Source: Sandaracinaceae bacterium (GTDB lineage: Bacteria > Myxococcota_A > Polyangia > Polyangiales > Sandaracinaceae). Taken from it: a stretch of DNA of 64,000 nucleotides. Of this stretch, positions 46,447 through 54,779 are shown piece by piece. The position numbers and the translations under genes were made by a program. The notes beneath the pieces were generated by a model that did not search any database, was not told the DNA's origin, and saw only the letters and a program-made list of their open reading frames with translations. The stretch is taken from assembly GCA_020633195.1 (NCBI GenBank), contig JACKEC010000040.1:1-64000 (forward strand). The letters are read 5' to 3'. Positions within the stretch are counted from its first letter, which is position 1, and every line of letters starts with the position of its first letter.

Positions 46447-47495
46447 CCGTCCCCGAGGCGATGCTCGCGATCCGGACGCGCGCGGCGTACTCGCGCTCCC
46501 CCGACGTCGCGCTCCTCGGCGTGCGCGGAGAGGACGCGCAGGCCGCGCTCGAGGCGCTCCTGCCCTCGCGCCTGTTCCTGCGCGACGCGCAGGTGAAGGA
46601 GTCGCTCCTGCTCGACGAAGCCGGCCGACCGATCGCGGACGTGCTGGTGTGCGCCGACGACGAGGACTTCCTCCTGCTCGTCGAGGGGCTCGATCGCGCC
46701 GCGCTGCGCGCGCACGTCGAGGCGCACCTGCCGGCCGAGGTGCGCCCCGAGCTCGTGGACGCGTCCGAGACGCACGAGGTGATCTCCCTGCACGGCCCCT
46801 GGGCCTGGCACCTCGTCGCCGCCGTGCTCGGCGAGGACATGGTCGCGCTGCCGTACCTGAACTTCTTCCGGATCGACGCGGGGCTCTGCGTTCGCGCGGG
46901 CAAGACGGGCGAGTACGGCTACGACCTGGTGATCCGTCGCGACGCGGCTGCGCAGGTGTGGGCCTCGGTGGAGGCGGCGGCGCGCGCGATGGACGCGCTC
47001 GAGGTCGACGCGGCGACGCTGTCGCTGTGCCGGTTCGAGAGCTGGTTCTTCGATCCGAGGTTCGTCCCGGACGACACCACCCCGCTCGAGCTGCAGCTCT
47101 CGTGGCGCCTCGACTACGGCCGCGACGGGTGGGTCGGCCGCGAGGCGATCGACGCGCGTCGACGGGTCGGCGTCTCGCGGCGCCGCGCGTGCCTGCTCGC
47201 CGAGCGCGAGGTCACGGTGGGCGACCCGGTCCTCTTCGGCGACACCGAGATCGGGGTCGTGACGCGCGCCGAGCGCTCGCCGGTCCTCGACCGCTGGGTC
47301 GTCGCCGCGATGCTCGACGCGGCGTGGGCGCACGGGGGCATCGACCGCTACCGCGTCGGCGCCGACCGGGTCCCGGTTCGGACGATGGCGCCGCCCTTGA
47401 TCGACAACCGCAGCCTCTACGTCGATCCGCGGCGCCACACGTGGGCCGCCCGCGACGAGCTCGAGGCGCGACCCCTCGTTCGAGGCGTCCGATGA
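46443..47495 (+). CDS. GcvT/YgfZ-like folate-binding protein
   Basis: A 350-aa protein of the aminomethyltransferase (GcvT) superfamily. The N-terminal domain has LLDEAGRPIADVLVCADDE (about 58-76). The folate-site region contains CVRAGKTGEYGYDLVI (about 150-165), equivalent to the GYTGEDGYE of GcvT. The C-terminal barrel follows (about 255-350). GcvT transfers a methylene group to tetrahydrofolate, YgfZ assists Fe-S assembly, and other members demethylate or methylate small molecules. Its place between ACP and dehydratase suggests one-carbon modification of an ACP-bound intermediate, which is inference from position. It starts at GTG 46443 (GTGA). Confidence 0.75.
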   Translation: MTVPEAMLAIRTRAAYSRSPDVALLGVRGEDAQAALEALLPSRLFLRDAQVKESLLLDEAGRPIADVLVCADDEDFLLLVEGLDRAALRAHVEAHLPAEVRPELVDASETHEVISLHGPWAWHLVAAVLGEDMVALPYLNFFRIDAGLCVRAGKTGEYGYDLVIRRDAAAQVWASVEAAARAMDALEVDAATLSLCRFESWFFDPRFVPDDTTPLELQLSWRLDYGRDGWVGREAIDARRRVGVSRRRACLLAEREVTVGDPVLFGDTEIGVVTRAERSPVLDRWVVAAMLDAAWAHGGIDRYRVGADRVPVRTMAPPLIDNRSLYVDPRRHTWAARDELEARPLVRGVR

Positions 47496-48088
47496 GCGAG
47501 CTGACGTCGCTCAAGCTCGGCGCCGACACGGTGCTCCGGCTCCTCCCGCACCGACGCCCGTTCGTCTTCCTCGACGGGATCCGCGGGCTCACCCGACAGC
47601 CGCGACCGACGCTGACGGGCTTCAAGCAGGTGTCCGTCAACGAGCCCGTCTTCGAAGGTCACTTCCCGGGCCTGAGCCTCTGGCCCGGCGTGTACACGAT
47701 CGAGGGGCTCGGGCAGGCGGTGAACGCGCTCCTCGTGCTGCTCGCGATCGTCGAGGGCTTCGAGCGCCACGAGCACACCGAGGCCGAGGCGTTCGAGGCG
47801 CTGCGGGCGATCGACGCGCGGCACCGGCTCGGCGCGCGCCCCGCGACGGAGACGGAGCGCGAGCTCATCGAGCGCCTCGGCCCGGCCAGCGCGCGGGTGG
47901 GGCTCGCGGGCGCGATCGACGTCAAGCTCATCGAGCCCGTCTTCGCCGGCGCGACCCTCGAGTACCGCGTGACGCTCACCCATGCGTTCTCCAACGCGCG
48001 CCGCTTCGACGTCCTCGCCACCGTGGACGGTCGGCCCGTGGCCGAGGGCACGATGAGCAGCGCGCTGCCGCACGCGTTCCCGACGTGA
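47492..48088 (+). CDS. FabZ-like 3-hydroxyacyl-ACP dehydratase
   Basis: A 198-aa hot-dog-fold protein. The FabZ core is seen in LLPHRRPFVFLDGI (about 17-30), VNEPVFEGHFPG (catalytic His57), LWPGVYTIEGLGQA (Glu71) and the C-terminal strands RVTLTHAFSNARRFDVLATV. It is about 45 residues longer than a typical FabZ because of an insertion (about 85-130) between the central helix and the later strands. It should dehydrate 3-hydroxyacyl-ACP to the trans-2-enoyl form. ATGA overlaps exist at both ends. The absence of a ketoreductase in the window means the 3-hydroxy substrate comes from elsewhere. Confidence 0.88.
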   Translation: MSELTSLKLGADTVLRLLPHRRPFVFLDGIRGLTRQPRPTLTGFKQVSVNEPVFEGHFPGLSLWPGVYTIEGLGQAVNALLVLLAIVEGFERHEHTEAEAFEALRAIDARHRLGARPATETERELIERLGPASARVGLAGAIDVKLIEPVFAGATLEYRVTLTHAFSNARRFDVLATVDGRPVAEGTMSSALPHAFPT

Positions 48089-49491
48089 TCCGCGCGCCCG
48101 TCCTCGGCCTGCTCTTCCTCGCAGGGTGCGGCGCGGCGGCGCTCGAGCCGGTGTGGATGGGGCGCAGCCCGGATGGCGCGGCGCGGGTCCGGGTGCTGCC
48201 CGCCGAGCGCGGCGAGCGGCTCGTCCTCGACGACCGCGAGGTGGGGGTCTTCGCCGCGGTGGCGGTGCAGCACCTCCGGTGGTCCGACGGAGCCGTGGTG
48301 GTGCCGGTTCAGACCGAGCTCGGGTGGCACGTGCTGGTGGGGACGACGCTCGGCCCGGCGCACGACGCGGTCGCCGAGGTCCGCGTGGTCGAGGGCGGGG
48401 TCGCCTACGCGGCGCTCGGCGACGAGGGCTGGCGGGTGATCGCGCCCGGGTTCGATGGGCCGGCGCACGAGTCGATCCTCGCGGGGTCGCTGCGCGTCGA
48501 GCGCGGCCGCGTCGCCTACGTCACCCGCGAAGGGGGCGCGGTGTTCGCCGTCGTCGACGGCCAGCGGGGCCCGCCGTTTCGGTACGTCGATCGCCTCGAG
48601 CTGGTGGGCAAGGGGCTCTCGGTCCTCTACGTCGGCTACGACGACGACGGCGCGCGCGTGGTCGTCGACGGCGTGCCCGGGCCGACGCTGGACGCGGTGC
48701 ACGAGGTCGCGGTCGCCACGCTGAGCGCGCGGTGGGCGGCGATCGTGGAGCGCGGCGGTCGCCTCGAGCTGCTCCGCGACGGCGTGCCCACGACGCTCGA
48801 GCGAGGCGCGAGCGGGCTCGTCACGAGCGCGGACGGCGCGCGCGTCGCGTGGACCGAGCCGGCGGGTCGTCGCGTCGACGTGCGCGTCGACGGCGCGCGG
48901 GTCGGCCGCTACGGCGAGGTCCGCGAGCTCGGCTTCGTCCCGACGAGCCTCGCGCCGATCTTCGTGGCGACCGACGAGCGGGGCGAGCGCGTGGTGCACG
49001 CGGGGCGCGCGGGCCCGCGCTTCGACGCGGTCGATGGGCCCGTCGTCAACGCCGCCGGGCACTGGGCTTACGTCGGTCGTCGGCGGGTCGGCTCCGCGGT
49101 GGTCGTCGACGGCCGGCCGGTCTTTCGCGGCGAGTGGGCCGACGCGCCCTCGCTCGCGACGGGCAGCGCCCGATGGGCGTGCGTCGTTCGCCAGGCGGGC
49201 CGGCGCTACGTGCTCACGCCGGACGGCCGGACGCCGATCGCCCAGCCGTTCGTCGACACCCTCGTGCTCGATCCCGTGGGCGCGCACTGGGCCATCGCCG
49301 TCGCGGACCGCGAGACGCGCGCGCTCTCGGTGCTCGTCGACGGAGCGCCGGCCGCGGACCTCGCGATGGACGAGCTCGCCACGCAGCTCGGCGCGGGCGC
49401 GGATGGATTCGAGGCGGCCCGCGCGATCGTCGCGAGCGAGCTAGCGAGGGCGGCCGAGGAGGAGCTCGCGAGCGAGGTTGCGCCTGAGTAG
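48085..49491 (+). CDS. Propeller-like lipoprotein, last gene of ketosynthase operon
   Basis: A 468-aa lipoprotein (VLGLLFLAGCGA). The mature part is a run of about eight irregular beta-repeat units, each with Val/Val-Asp-Gly turns: LVLDDREVGVFAAVAVQHLR, VFAVVDGQRGPPFRYVDRL, RVVVDGVPGPTLDAVHEV, RVDGARVGRYGEVREL, RVVHAGRAGPRFDAV, SAVVVDGRPVFRGEW and LSVLVDGAPAADLAMDEL. The pattern fits a beta-propeller. The C-terminus is helical and acidic. It may anchor or deliver the acyl product, but that is inference. The last 51 bases overlap the convergent oxidoreductase gene. Confidence 0.7.
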   Translation: MIRAPVLGLLFLAGCGAAALEPVWMGRSPDGAARVRVLPAERGERLVLDDREVGVFAAVAVQHLRWSDGAVVVPVQTELGWHVLVGTTLGPAHDAVAEVRVVEGGVAYAALGDEGWRVIAPGFDGPAHESILAGSLRVERGRVAYVTREGGAVFAVVDGQRGPPFRYVDRLELVGKGLSVLYVGYDDDGARVVVDGVPGPTLDAVHEVAVATLSARWAAIVERGGRLELLRDGVPTTLERGASGLVTSADGARVAWTEPAGRRVDVRVDGARVGRYGEVRELGFVPTSLAPIFVATDERGERVVHAGRAGPRFDAVDGPVVNAAGHWAYVGRRRVGSAVVVDGRPVFRGEWADAPSLATGSARWACVVRQAGRRYVLTPDGRTPIAQPFVDTLVLDPVGAHWAIAVADRETRALSVLVDGAPAADLAMDELATQLGAGADGFEAARAIVASELARAAEEELASEVAPE

Positions 49492-50970
49492 GTACGACGC
49501 CGCGGCGACCCCGCCGAGCACGGCGCCGCCGACGCCCGCGAGCCACGCGTCCTGACCCGCGAGCGCGAGGCCCCGGATCGCGGTGCGCGGCGTGCACGCG
49601 TAACGAAACCGGTCGGGGGTGTGGTCGAGCCCCGCGACCTCGCCGTGCGCGTGGCCCGCGAAGGTCTTGGTGCTCACCGGCGTGGAGAGCTCCACGTGGT
49701 CGATCGCGGGCTCGAGCTCGGGCGCGACGTCGAGCACCGCCGCGAGGGCCTGCGCCTGGAGGCGCGCCTTGAGCGCCTCGTACGCGGGACCCCGTCGGCC
49801 GCGCGCGCCGTCCGCCCAGGCGGCGAACGGCTCGAAGGGCGCGTTGAAGAGCGCGACGACCGACGCGCGATCGGGCTGGCGCGTCGACCACGTCGGATCG
49901 CACGCGCCGGGGCTCGACACGAACGCGTACGGCGGCCGATCGACGTCGCCTCGCAGCCACGCCGCCATCGCGGCCTCGGCGTCCGCGGGCGCGACGCGCA
50001 GGTCCCATCGGTTGGCCGCGCCGAGCCCGAGCGCCGCGTGGTCGCGGTCGAGGCCGAGGTAGAGCGCGCAGTGCGCGAGCGACGGTCGGATCGTCCGCGC
50101 CGCCTCGCGCATCGCGCCGACCCCGGGCGCTTCGGCGTCGAGCAGGTTCGAGGTCGCGGCGAGGCCCGCGTCGCTGACCACGAGCCGCGCGTCGAGCTCG
50201 CGGCCGTCCTCGAGGCGGACCCCCACGGCCTGCCCGTCGCGGACCCGGATCGCGTCGACGCCCGCGCGGATCACGATCGCGCCGCCGCGGTCGGCGAGCG
50301 CGCGCGCCATCGTCGCGGCGACGCGCGACCCGCCGCCGACGGGGTAGGCGGCCCCCTCGAGGTAGGTGCCCGCGGCGATCGCGTGCGCCGCGAAGCTGCT
50401 CCGGTCGGGGGGGCACGCGTAGTTGCCGCTGCAGTACGCGAGCAGCGCGGCGAGGCGCGGGGAGGCGCCGAGCCGGTCGAGCATCTCGGTGGTCGTCGGG
50501 TCGGTGAAGCGGCGGAACGGCACGCGCGAGTCGTCGATCGGCCGCGGCTCGGCGCGCGCGAGGAGGAACGGCGGGGCCTCGCGGACGCAGGCGCGCACCG
50601 CGTCGAGGTAGCCGTCGATCGCCGCCGCCTCGGTCGGCGCGAACCGCACGAGCGCCTCGCGGGTGCGGCTCGGGTCGTCGCCGAAGCACACCTCGTGACC
50701 GTCGAAGGAGACGCGGTCGTGGACCGCGCCGAGCGAGCTCCACGCGAGCTGGCCGTCGGTCAGCCCGTCGAAGATGCGACGGAGCGCCATGCCCGGCCGG
50801 CCGACCTGGCCGACGTAGTGGACGCCGACCTCGAACTCGTGCCGGCGCCGACGAAAGGTCTGGGTGAGGCCCCCGGCGACGTAGTGCCGCTCGAGGACGA
50901 GCACCCGCAGGTCACCGTGCTCGGCGAGGAGCACCGCGGCGGCGAGGCCCCCGGGGCCCGAGCCCACCAC
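49441..50970 (-). CDS. CrtI/phytoene-desaturase-family FAD oxidoreductase
   Basis: A 509-aa flavoenzyme. From the annotated GTG it reads VGSGPGGLAAAVLLAEHG, the Rossmann FAD loop, then the family segment VAGGLTQTFRRRRHEFEVGVHYVG. VVSDAGLAATSNLLD lies mid-protein and GLALAGQDAWLAGVGGAVLGG near the end is the second FAD motif. Phytoene desaturase and retinol-saturase relatives oxidise or reduce C-C double bonds in hydrophobic chains. The family normally has residues before VGSG. In frame upstream the sequence encodes REWDAIVVGSG without ATG or GTG. A CTG at 51045 overlapping the previous stop (CTGA), with AGGA upstream, could be the true start and add 25 residues. Confidence 0.85.
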   Translation of the reverse strand: MVGSGPGGLAAAVLLAEHGDLRVLVLERHYVAGGLTQTFRRRRHEFEVGVHYVGQVGRPGMALRRIFDGLTDGQLAWSSLGAVHDRVSFDGHEVCFGDDPSRTREALVRFAPTEAAAIDGYLDAVRACVREAPPFLLARAEPRPIDDSRVPFRRFTDPTTTEMLDRLGASPRLAALLAYCSGNYACPPDRSSFAAHAIAAGTYLEGAAYPVGGGSRVAATMARALADRGGAIVIRAGVDAIRVRDGQAVGVRLEDGRELDARLVVSDAGLAATSNLLDAEAPGVGAMREAARTIRPSLAHCALYLGLDRDHAALGLGAANRWDLRVAPADAEAAMAAWLRGDVDRPPYAFVSSPGACDPTWSTRQPDRASVVALFNAPFEPFAAWADGARGRRGPAYEALKARLQAQALAAVLDVAPELEPAIDHVELSTPVSTKTFAGHAHGEVAGLDHTPDRFRYACTPRTAIRGLALAGQDAWLAGVGGAVLGGVAAASYLLRRNLARELLLGRPR

Positions 50971-51041
50971 GATGGCGTCCCACTCGCGCTCGAGGACGTG
51001 CCGGGCGCGCGCGCGAGGGACGACGCTCGGGGAGGGCTCGA

Positions 51042-51650
51042 TCAGCCCTCGTCCTGCACGTCCTCGGCGAGGTAGCTCAGGATCACCTCGTCGAGGCTCT
51101 TCTCGCTCAGGAGGTCGCCGCCGAAGATCGACTCCGCGTGCGGGTTCGAGCGCACCGGCGCGCTCGACCGACGCGTCACCGACGCGGGCTCGGTCATCGC
51201 GTACCGGCCGGGCGAGGTCGTGGCCGCGGGGGTCTTCGTCGCGTCGGAGTCGGCGAGCGCCGAGGCCGCCGCCCGCTCGAGCGCGTCGACGTCGAGGCCC
51301 GGGGTGCTCGGGGTCGGAGAGACCTCCGACGACTCGTCGAGCTGGATCTCCATCGCGGCGATGGCCCGCGCCCCGGCGGCCTCGTCCTCGTCGAAGAGCC
51401 CGTCGCGCAGGGCGATGAACATCGCCTTGTGCGACTCGCGCATCAGCTGCTTCACGATCCCCGGGTAGTGGGTCGTGTCGATGTACTGCGAGTAGGTCGT
51501 CTTCTTGGACGCGATGATCCGCCCACCGTCCGCGAAGAGGTGGGTGAAGATGTGCCCGTGGGACGTCCCCGAGTCCTCGGTCTGGATGTGGTAGAGCTTC
51601 CCGAGGTGCCGGACGTTGGTGTTGTAGCCGAGGAGCGGTGAGGCAGCCAT
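51042..51650 (-). CDS. Conserved hypothetical protein (myxobacterial YNTNVRH family)
   Basis: A 202-aa cytoplasmic protein. The first ~95 residues read LLGYNTNVRHLGKLYHIQTED, then HIFTHLFADGGRIIASKKTTY and MRESHKAMFIALRDGLFD (each cited in part), a block I associate with myxobacterial unnamed proteins. The second half is Ser/Thr/Pro/Ala-rich and low-complexity (about 115-165), and the end is DEVILSYLAEDVQDEG. It has no motif that gives an activity. The ATG at 51650 is chosen because the upstream frame runs into the divergent gene. Its stop is overlapped by the possible CTG start of the oxidoreductase gene. Confidence 0.7.
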   Translation of the reverse strand: MAASPLLGYNTNVRHLGKLYHIQTEDSGTSHGHIFTHLFADGGRIIASKKTTYSQYIDTTHYPGIVKQLMRESHKAMFIALRDGLFDEDEAAGARAIAAMEIQLDESSEVSPTPSTPGLDVDALERAAASALADSDATKTPAATTSPGRYAMTEPASVTRRSSAPVRSNPHAESIFGGDLLSEKSLDEVILSYLAEDVQDEG

Positions 51651-51819
51651 GGATGTCTCGGGGATGCGGCGTTGAACGTAGCAGGCATCTCCGATGCCTG
51701 TCACGGGGGATGCCCGCCGCTGGCGGACGGAGCGGCCACCTCGGAGCCCGAGCTGGCTAGGCGATTGGCCATCCCGGCGCCGCGTTTTGCAAGGGAATTC
51801 CCCTGGATCGGGACATGCG

Positions 51820-53178
51820 ATGGCGTGTCGCATGCGATTCGGCTTCACCCTCTTGGTCCTCGGTTCGCTCGGTTTCACCTCGCTTGCCGGGCGCGCCCAC
51901 GCGCAGCGCTGCGATCTGCCGCAGGTCCTGCTGTCGGTCGACAAGTCGTCGAGCATGCTCGGGGAGCTGCCGAGCGGCGGCACCAAGTGGGACGCCGCGC
52001 GGATGGCGATCGGTGAGCTGACGAGCGCGTACGCCGAGTCGATCGCGTTCGGCCTGCAGGTCTTCCCGTACCCCGACCGCTGCGAGCCCGGCGCGGTGAC
52101 GATGGACTTCGGCACGCACACGCCCGAGGCGATCATGGCCGGGCTCGGCGAGCCGCCCCCGAGCGGCGGCAACTGGACGCCGATGGCGCAGACGCTCGAC
52201 GCGGCGCGCGACCACTACGCGAGCCGCCTCGCGGTGGGCGGCAACCACCTGATCCTGATCACCGACGGGTGGCAGTGGTGCGACCCGTACGAGGCGACGA
52301 CCCGCTTCACGCCGGTCGCCGCGGTCACCGCGCTGCGCGACGCGGGCGTGACCGTCCACGTCGTCGGCTTCGGCGCCGGCGTCGACTCGCTCACCCTCAA
52401 CCGCGCCGCGGTCGCCGCCGGGACCGCGCTGCCGGGCTGCGACGCGTCGCTCTCCGAGCCCTCGGCGATGAACCACTGCTACGTGCAGGCCAACGACCTG
52501 ATCGAGCTGCGCGCCGCGCTCGACTCCATCGCGCGCGACATCACCGACGAGATGTGCGACGGCCTCGACAACGACTGCGACGGGACCGTCGACGAGGGCT
52601 TCGACGTCGACGTCGACGGCTACACCACCTGCGGCTCCGACCCGTCGATGCCCGGCGTCGACCCGGACCCGACGCTCGTCGACTGCGACGACATGAGCGA
52701 CGTGGTCTACCCGGGCGCGCCCGAGGTCTGCGACGGCGTCGACAACGACTGCGACGGGACGACCGACCCCGGCTGCGCGTGCGTGGACGGCGACGCTCAG
52801 CCGTGCGGCACCGACGTCGGCGCGTGCATGGCCGGCACCCAGTCCTGCGAGGGCGGGACGTGGGGCGCGTGCGCCGGCGGCGTGATGCCCGCCGCCGCCG
52901 AGACCTGCGACATGACCGACGAGGACTGCGACGGCGAGGTCGACGAGGGCGCGGACGCGTCCTGCGCCGAGGGCGAGGCCTGCACCGCCGACGGCTGCAT
53001 CCCACTGACGCCTCCCGATCCGCCGGCGGCCACGCCGACGCCCGACCGCCCCGCCGAGGTCGACGTCGTCCAGGACACCGGCTGCGCGTGCCGGGCCGGC
53101 GCCCCGACGGGCTCGAGCCCCTTCGGGCTCCTCGCGGGCCTGGGGCTGCTCGGCCTCGCGGTGATCCGCCGGCGCTGA
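51820..53178 (+). CDS. VWA + MopE-repeat surface protein with MYXO-CTERM-like tail
   Basis: A 452-aa exported protein. The signal peptide is LLVLGSLGFTSLAGRAHAQ. A VWA domain (about 30-235) has the MIDAS DKSSS (about 40-44) and the second metal-site Thr/Asp region LILITDGWQWCDPY. Three MopE units follow: CDGLDNDCDGTVDEGF, CDGVDNDCDGTTDPGC and CDMTDEDCDGEVDEGA. A Pro-rich linker precedes TGCACRAGAPTG then FGLLAGLGLLGLAVIRRR, the Cys-hydrophobic-Arg tail of MYXO-CTERM proteins. The ATG at 51820 has GGGA 7 bp upstream. A second ATG at 51832 is possible. It is a smaller sibling of the 12727-16215 protein. Confidence 0.85.
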   Translation: MACRMRFGFTLLVLGSLGFTSLAGRAHAQRCDLPQVLLSVDKSSSMLGELPSGGTKWDAARMAIGELTSAYAESIAFGLQVFPYPDRCEPGAVTMDFGTHTPEAIMAGLGEPPPSGGNWTPMAQTLDAARDHYASRLAVGGNHLILITDGWQWCDPYEATTRFTPVAAVTALRDAGVTVHVVGFGAGVDSLTLNRAAVAAGTALPGCDASLSEPSAMNHCYVQANDLIELRAALDSIARDITDEMCDGLDNDCDGTVDEGFDVDVDGYTTCGSDPSMPGVDPDPTLVDCDDMSDVVYPGAPEVCDGVDNDCDGTTDPGCACVDGDAQPCGTDVGACMAGTQSCEGGTWGACAGGVMPAAAETCDMTDEDCDGEVDEGADASCAEGEACTADGCIPLTPPDPPAATPTPDRPAEVDVVQDTGCACRAGAPTGSSPFGLLAGLGLLGLAVIRRR

Positions 53179-53181
53179 GGG

Positions 53182-54771
53182 TTACTTGGTCCGGATGACG
53201 TTGACGTCGATCTTGGACACGAGCTCGTAGAGGTCGGCGCGGCGGTCCCGCAGGGGGCGGACGCTGCCGATCTCGCGCGAGAGCTGCAGCGCGTCGAGGT
53301 CGAGGTCGGCGATGACGACGGTCTCCGAGGCGGTGTCCGCGACCGCCGCGAGGCCGTCGGTCGGAAACGCGAAGTCGCTCGGCGTGCAGATGGCCGCGTG
53401 CCCGTAGTTGATGAGGAAGTTGTCGACCTGGGGGAGGTTGCCGACGTTCCCGCTCAGGACGACGTAGACGATGTTCTCGACCGCGCGCGCGTGCGCGCTG
53501 TAGCGCACCCGCAGGTACGCCTTGCGCTCGTCGGTGCTGAAGGGGACGAGCAAGATCTCGGCGCCCGCGAGCGTCAAGATGCGCGACAGCTCCGGGAACT
53601 CGATGTCGTAACAAACGAGCATCGCGACCCGCGCGTAGCCGGTGTCGAACACGGACAGCTCGTTGCCCGGGGCGATCCCGTACTCCTTCCTCTCGTTCGG
53701 AGTGACGTGGAGCTTCTCCTGGGTGTAGACGCCGCCGCTCGGCGTGAAGAGGTGCGCGACGTTGCGGGTCTCGTCGCCCTCGCGGACGGGGTGCGAGCCG
53801 CCGACGATGAACAGCCCGCTCTCGCTCGCGAAGCGGGTGAACATCTCCTGGTAGCGGTCCGTGAGCTCGGTGAGGCGGCTGATGCCGGCGAGCTCGAGCT
53901 CCGCGCGAGGGAAGCTGCTGAAGAGCTGCGCGGTGAACAGCTCCGGGAAGACGAGGAAGTGGCAGTGGTAGGCCTGCGCCGTCTTCACGAAGAAGGAGAC
54001 CTGCTGCTCGAGGTCCTCCCAGCCGCTGATCGGGCGCATCTGGTACTGCGCCGCGCAGACCCGCACGCGCCGGACGGGGCGCTTCAGCGGGGAGCCCGCG
54101 ATCCGGCGCCGCTCCGCGTGGAAGCTCGGGTTGAGCATCTCGAGGAACGTCGCGTAGTCGAGGCTGTGCTCGTCGCGGAGGTAGCCGTGGTGGACCGCGC
54201 GCACTTGATAGCCGATGGCGAGGTGCAGGCTCAGCGCGGGGTCGTGGATGCGCTTCGCCTCGACCGCGGCGACGTACTCCTCGGCGGTCATCCGGCCCGC
54301 GACCTTGTAGAAGCCGGGGATCCGGCCGCCCGCGATCATGCGCCGGAGGTTGAAGCGCTCGAGGATGCCGACGCGTCCTCGGTAGAGGAGCTTGCCGACG
54401 CCCTTGCCCCGGTGGTCGGGGTGGACGGCGATGTCCGCGCCGTAGAGCGTGTCGGCGCTCGGCGTGTGGGTGCTGAAGGTGCCGGCGCCGGTGATCTCGT
54501 TGTACGAGTACCAGGGCGAGTCCTCGTCGAGCTGCACGATGAGGCTCATCGCGTAGCCGACGACGACCTTGTCGAGCGTCACCACGACCTGGCCTTCGGG
54601 GAAGGCCTTGAGCTGGAGCTCGAGGTGGCGGCGGTCGCAGAGACCCGACTCGGGGAGCGACGCGTACGCCGCTCTCTGGCAGGCCCAGATCCCCTCGAGG
54701 TCGGCGCGCCGCGCGCGGCGCAGCCGGTAGGGCGAGCGCTTGGGGGCGCCCGCCTTCTCCTTGTTCGGCAC
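53182..54771 (-). CDS. GNAT acetyltransferase-nitrilase fusion
   Basis: A 529-aa bifunctional protein. Residues about 15-180 are a GNAT domain with the acetyl-CoA loop DIAVHPDHRGKGVGKLL (about 113-129). Residues about 232-520 form a carbon-nitrogen hydrolase domain with the Glu-Lys-Cys triad: E277 (VFPELF), K353 (QEKLHV) and C387 (VCYDIEFPE). Fusions of this kind occur across bacteria, and the natural substrate is not known to me. There is no signal peptide. The ATG is 8 bp after the SET-domain gene's stop on the same strand, so the two form an operon. Confidence 0.9.
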   Translation of the reverse strand: MPNKEKAGAPKRSPYRLRRARRADLEGIWACQRAAYASLPESGLCDRRHLELQLKAFPEGQVVVTLDKVVVGYAMSLIVQLDEDSPWYSYNEITGAGTFSTHTPSADTLYGADIAVHPDHRGKGVGKLLYRGRVGILERFNLRRMIAGGRIPGFYKVAGRMTAEEYVAAVEAKRIHDPALSLHLAIGYQVRAVHHGYLRDEHSLDYATFLEMLNPSFHAERRRIAGSPLKRPVRRVRVCAAQYQMRPISGWEDLEQQVSFFVKTAQAYHCHFLVFPELFTAQLFSSFPRAELELAGISRLTELTDRYQEMFTRFASESGLFIVGGSHPVREGDETRNVAHLFTPSGGVYTQEKLHVTPNERKEYGIAPGNELSVFDTGYARVAMLVCYDIEFPELSRILTLAGAEILLVPFSTDERKAYLRVRYSAHARAVENIVYVVLSGNVGNLPQVDNFLINYGHAAICTPSDFAFPTDGLAAVADTASETVVIADLDLDALQLSREIGSVRPLRDRRADLYELVSKIDVNVIRTK

Positions 54772-54779
54772 GGGGGTGC

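Noticed and set aside
44202..47438. A 1078-codon minus-strand frame
   Set aside because: It runs antisense to the ketosynthase, ACP and GcvT-like genes and has no motif. The plus-strand proteins are unmistakable.
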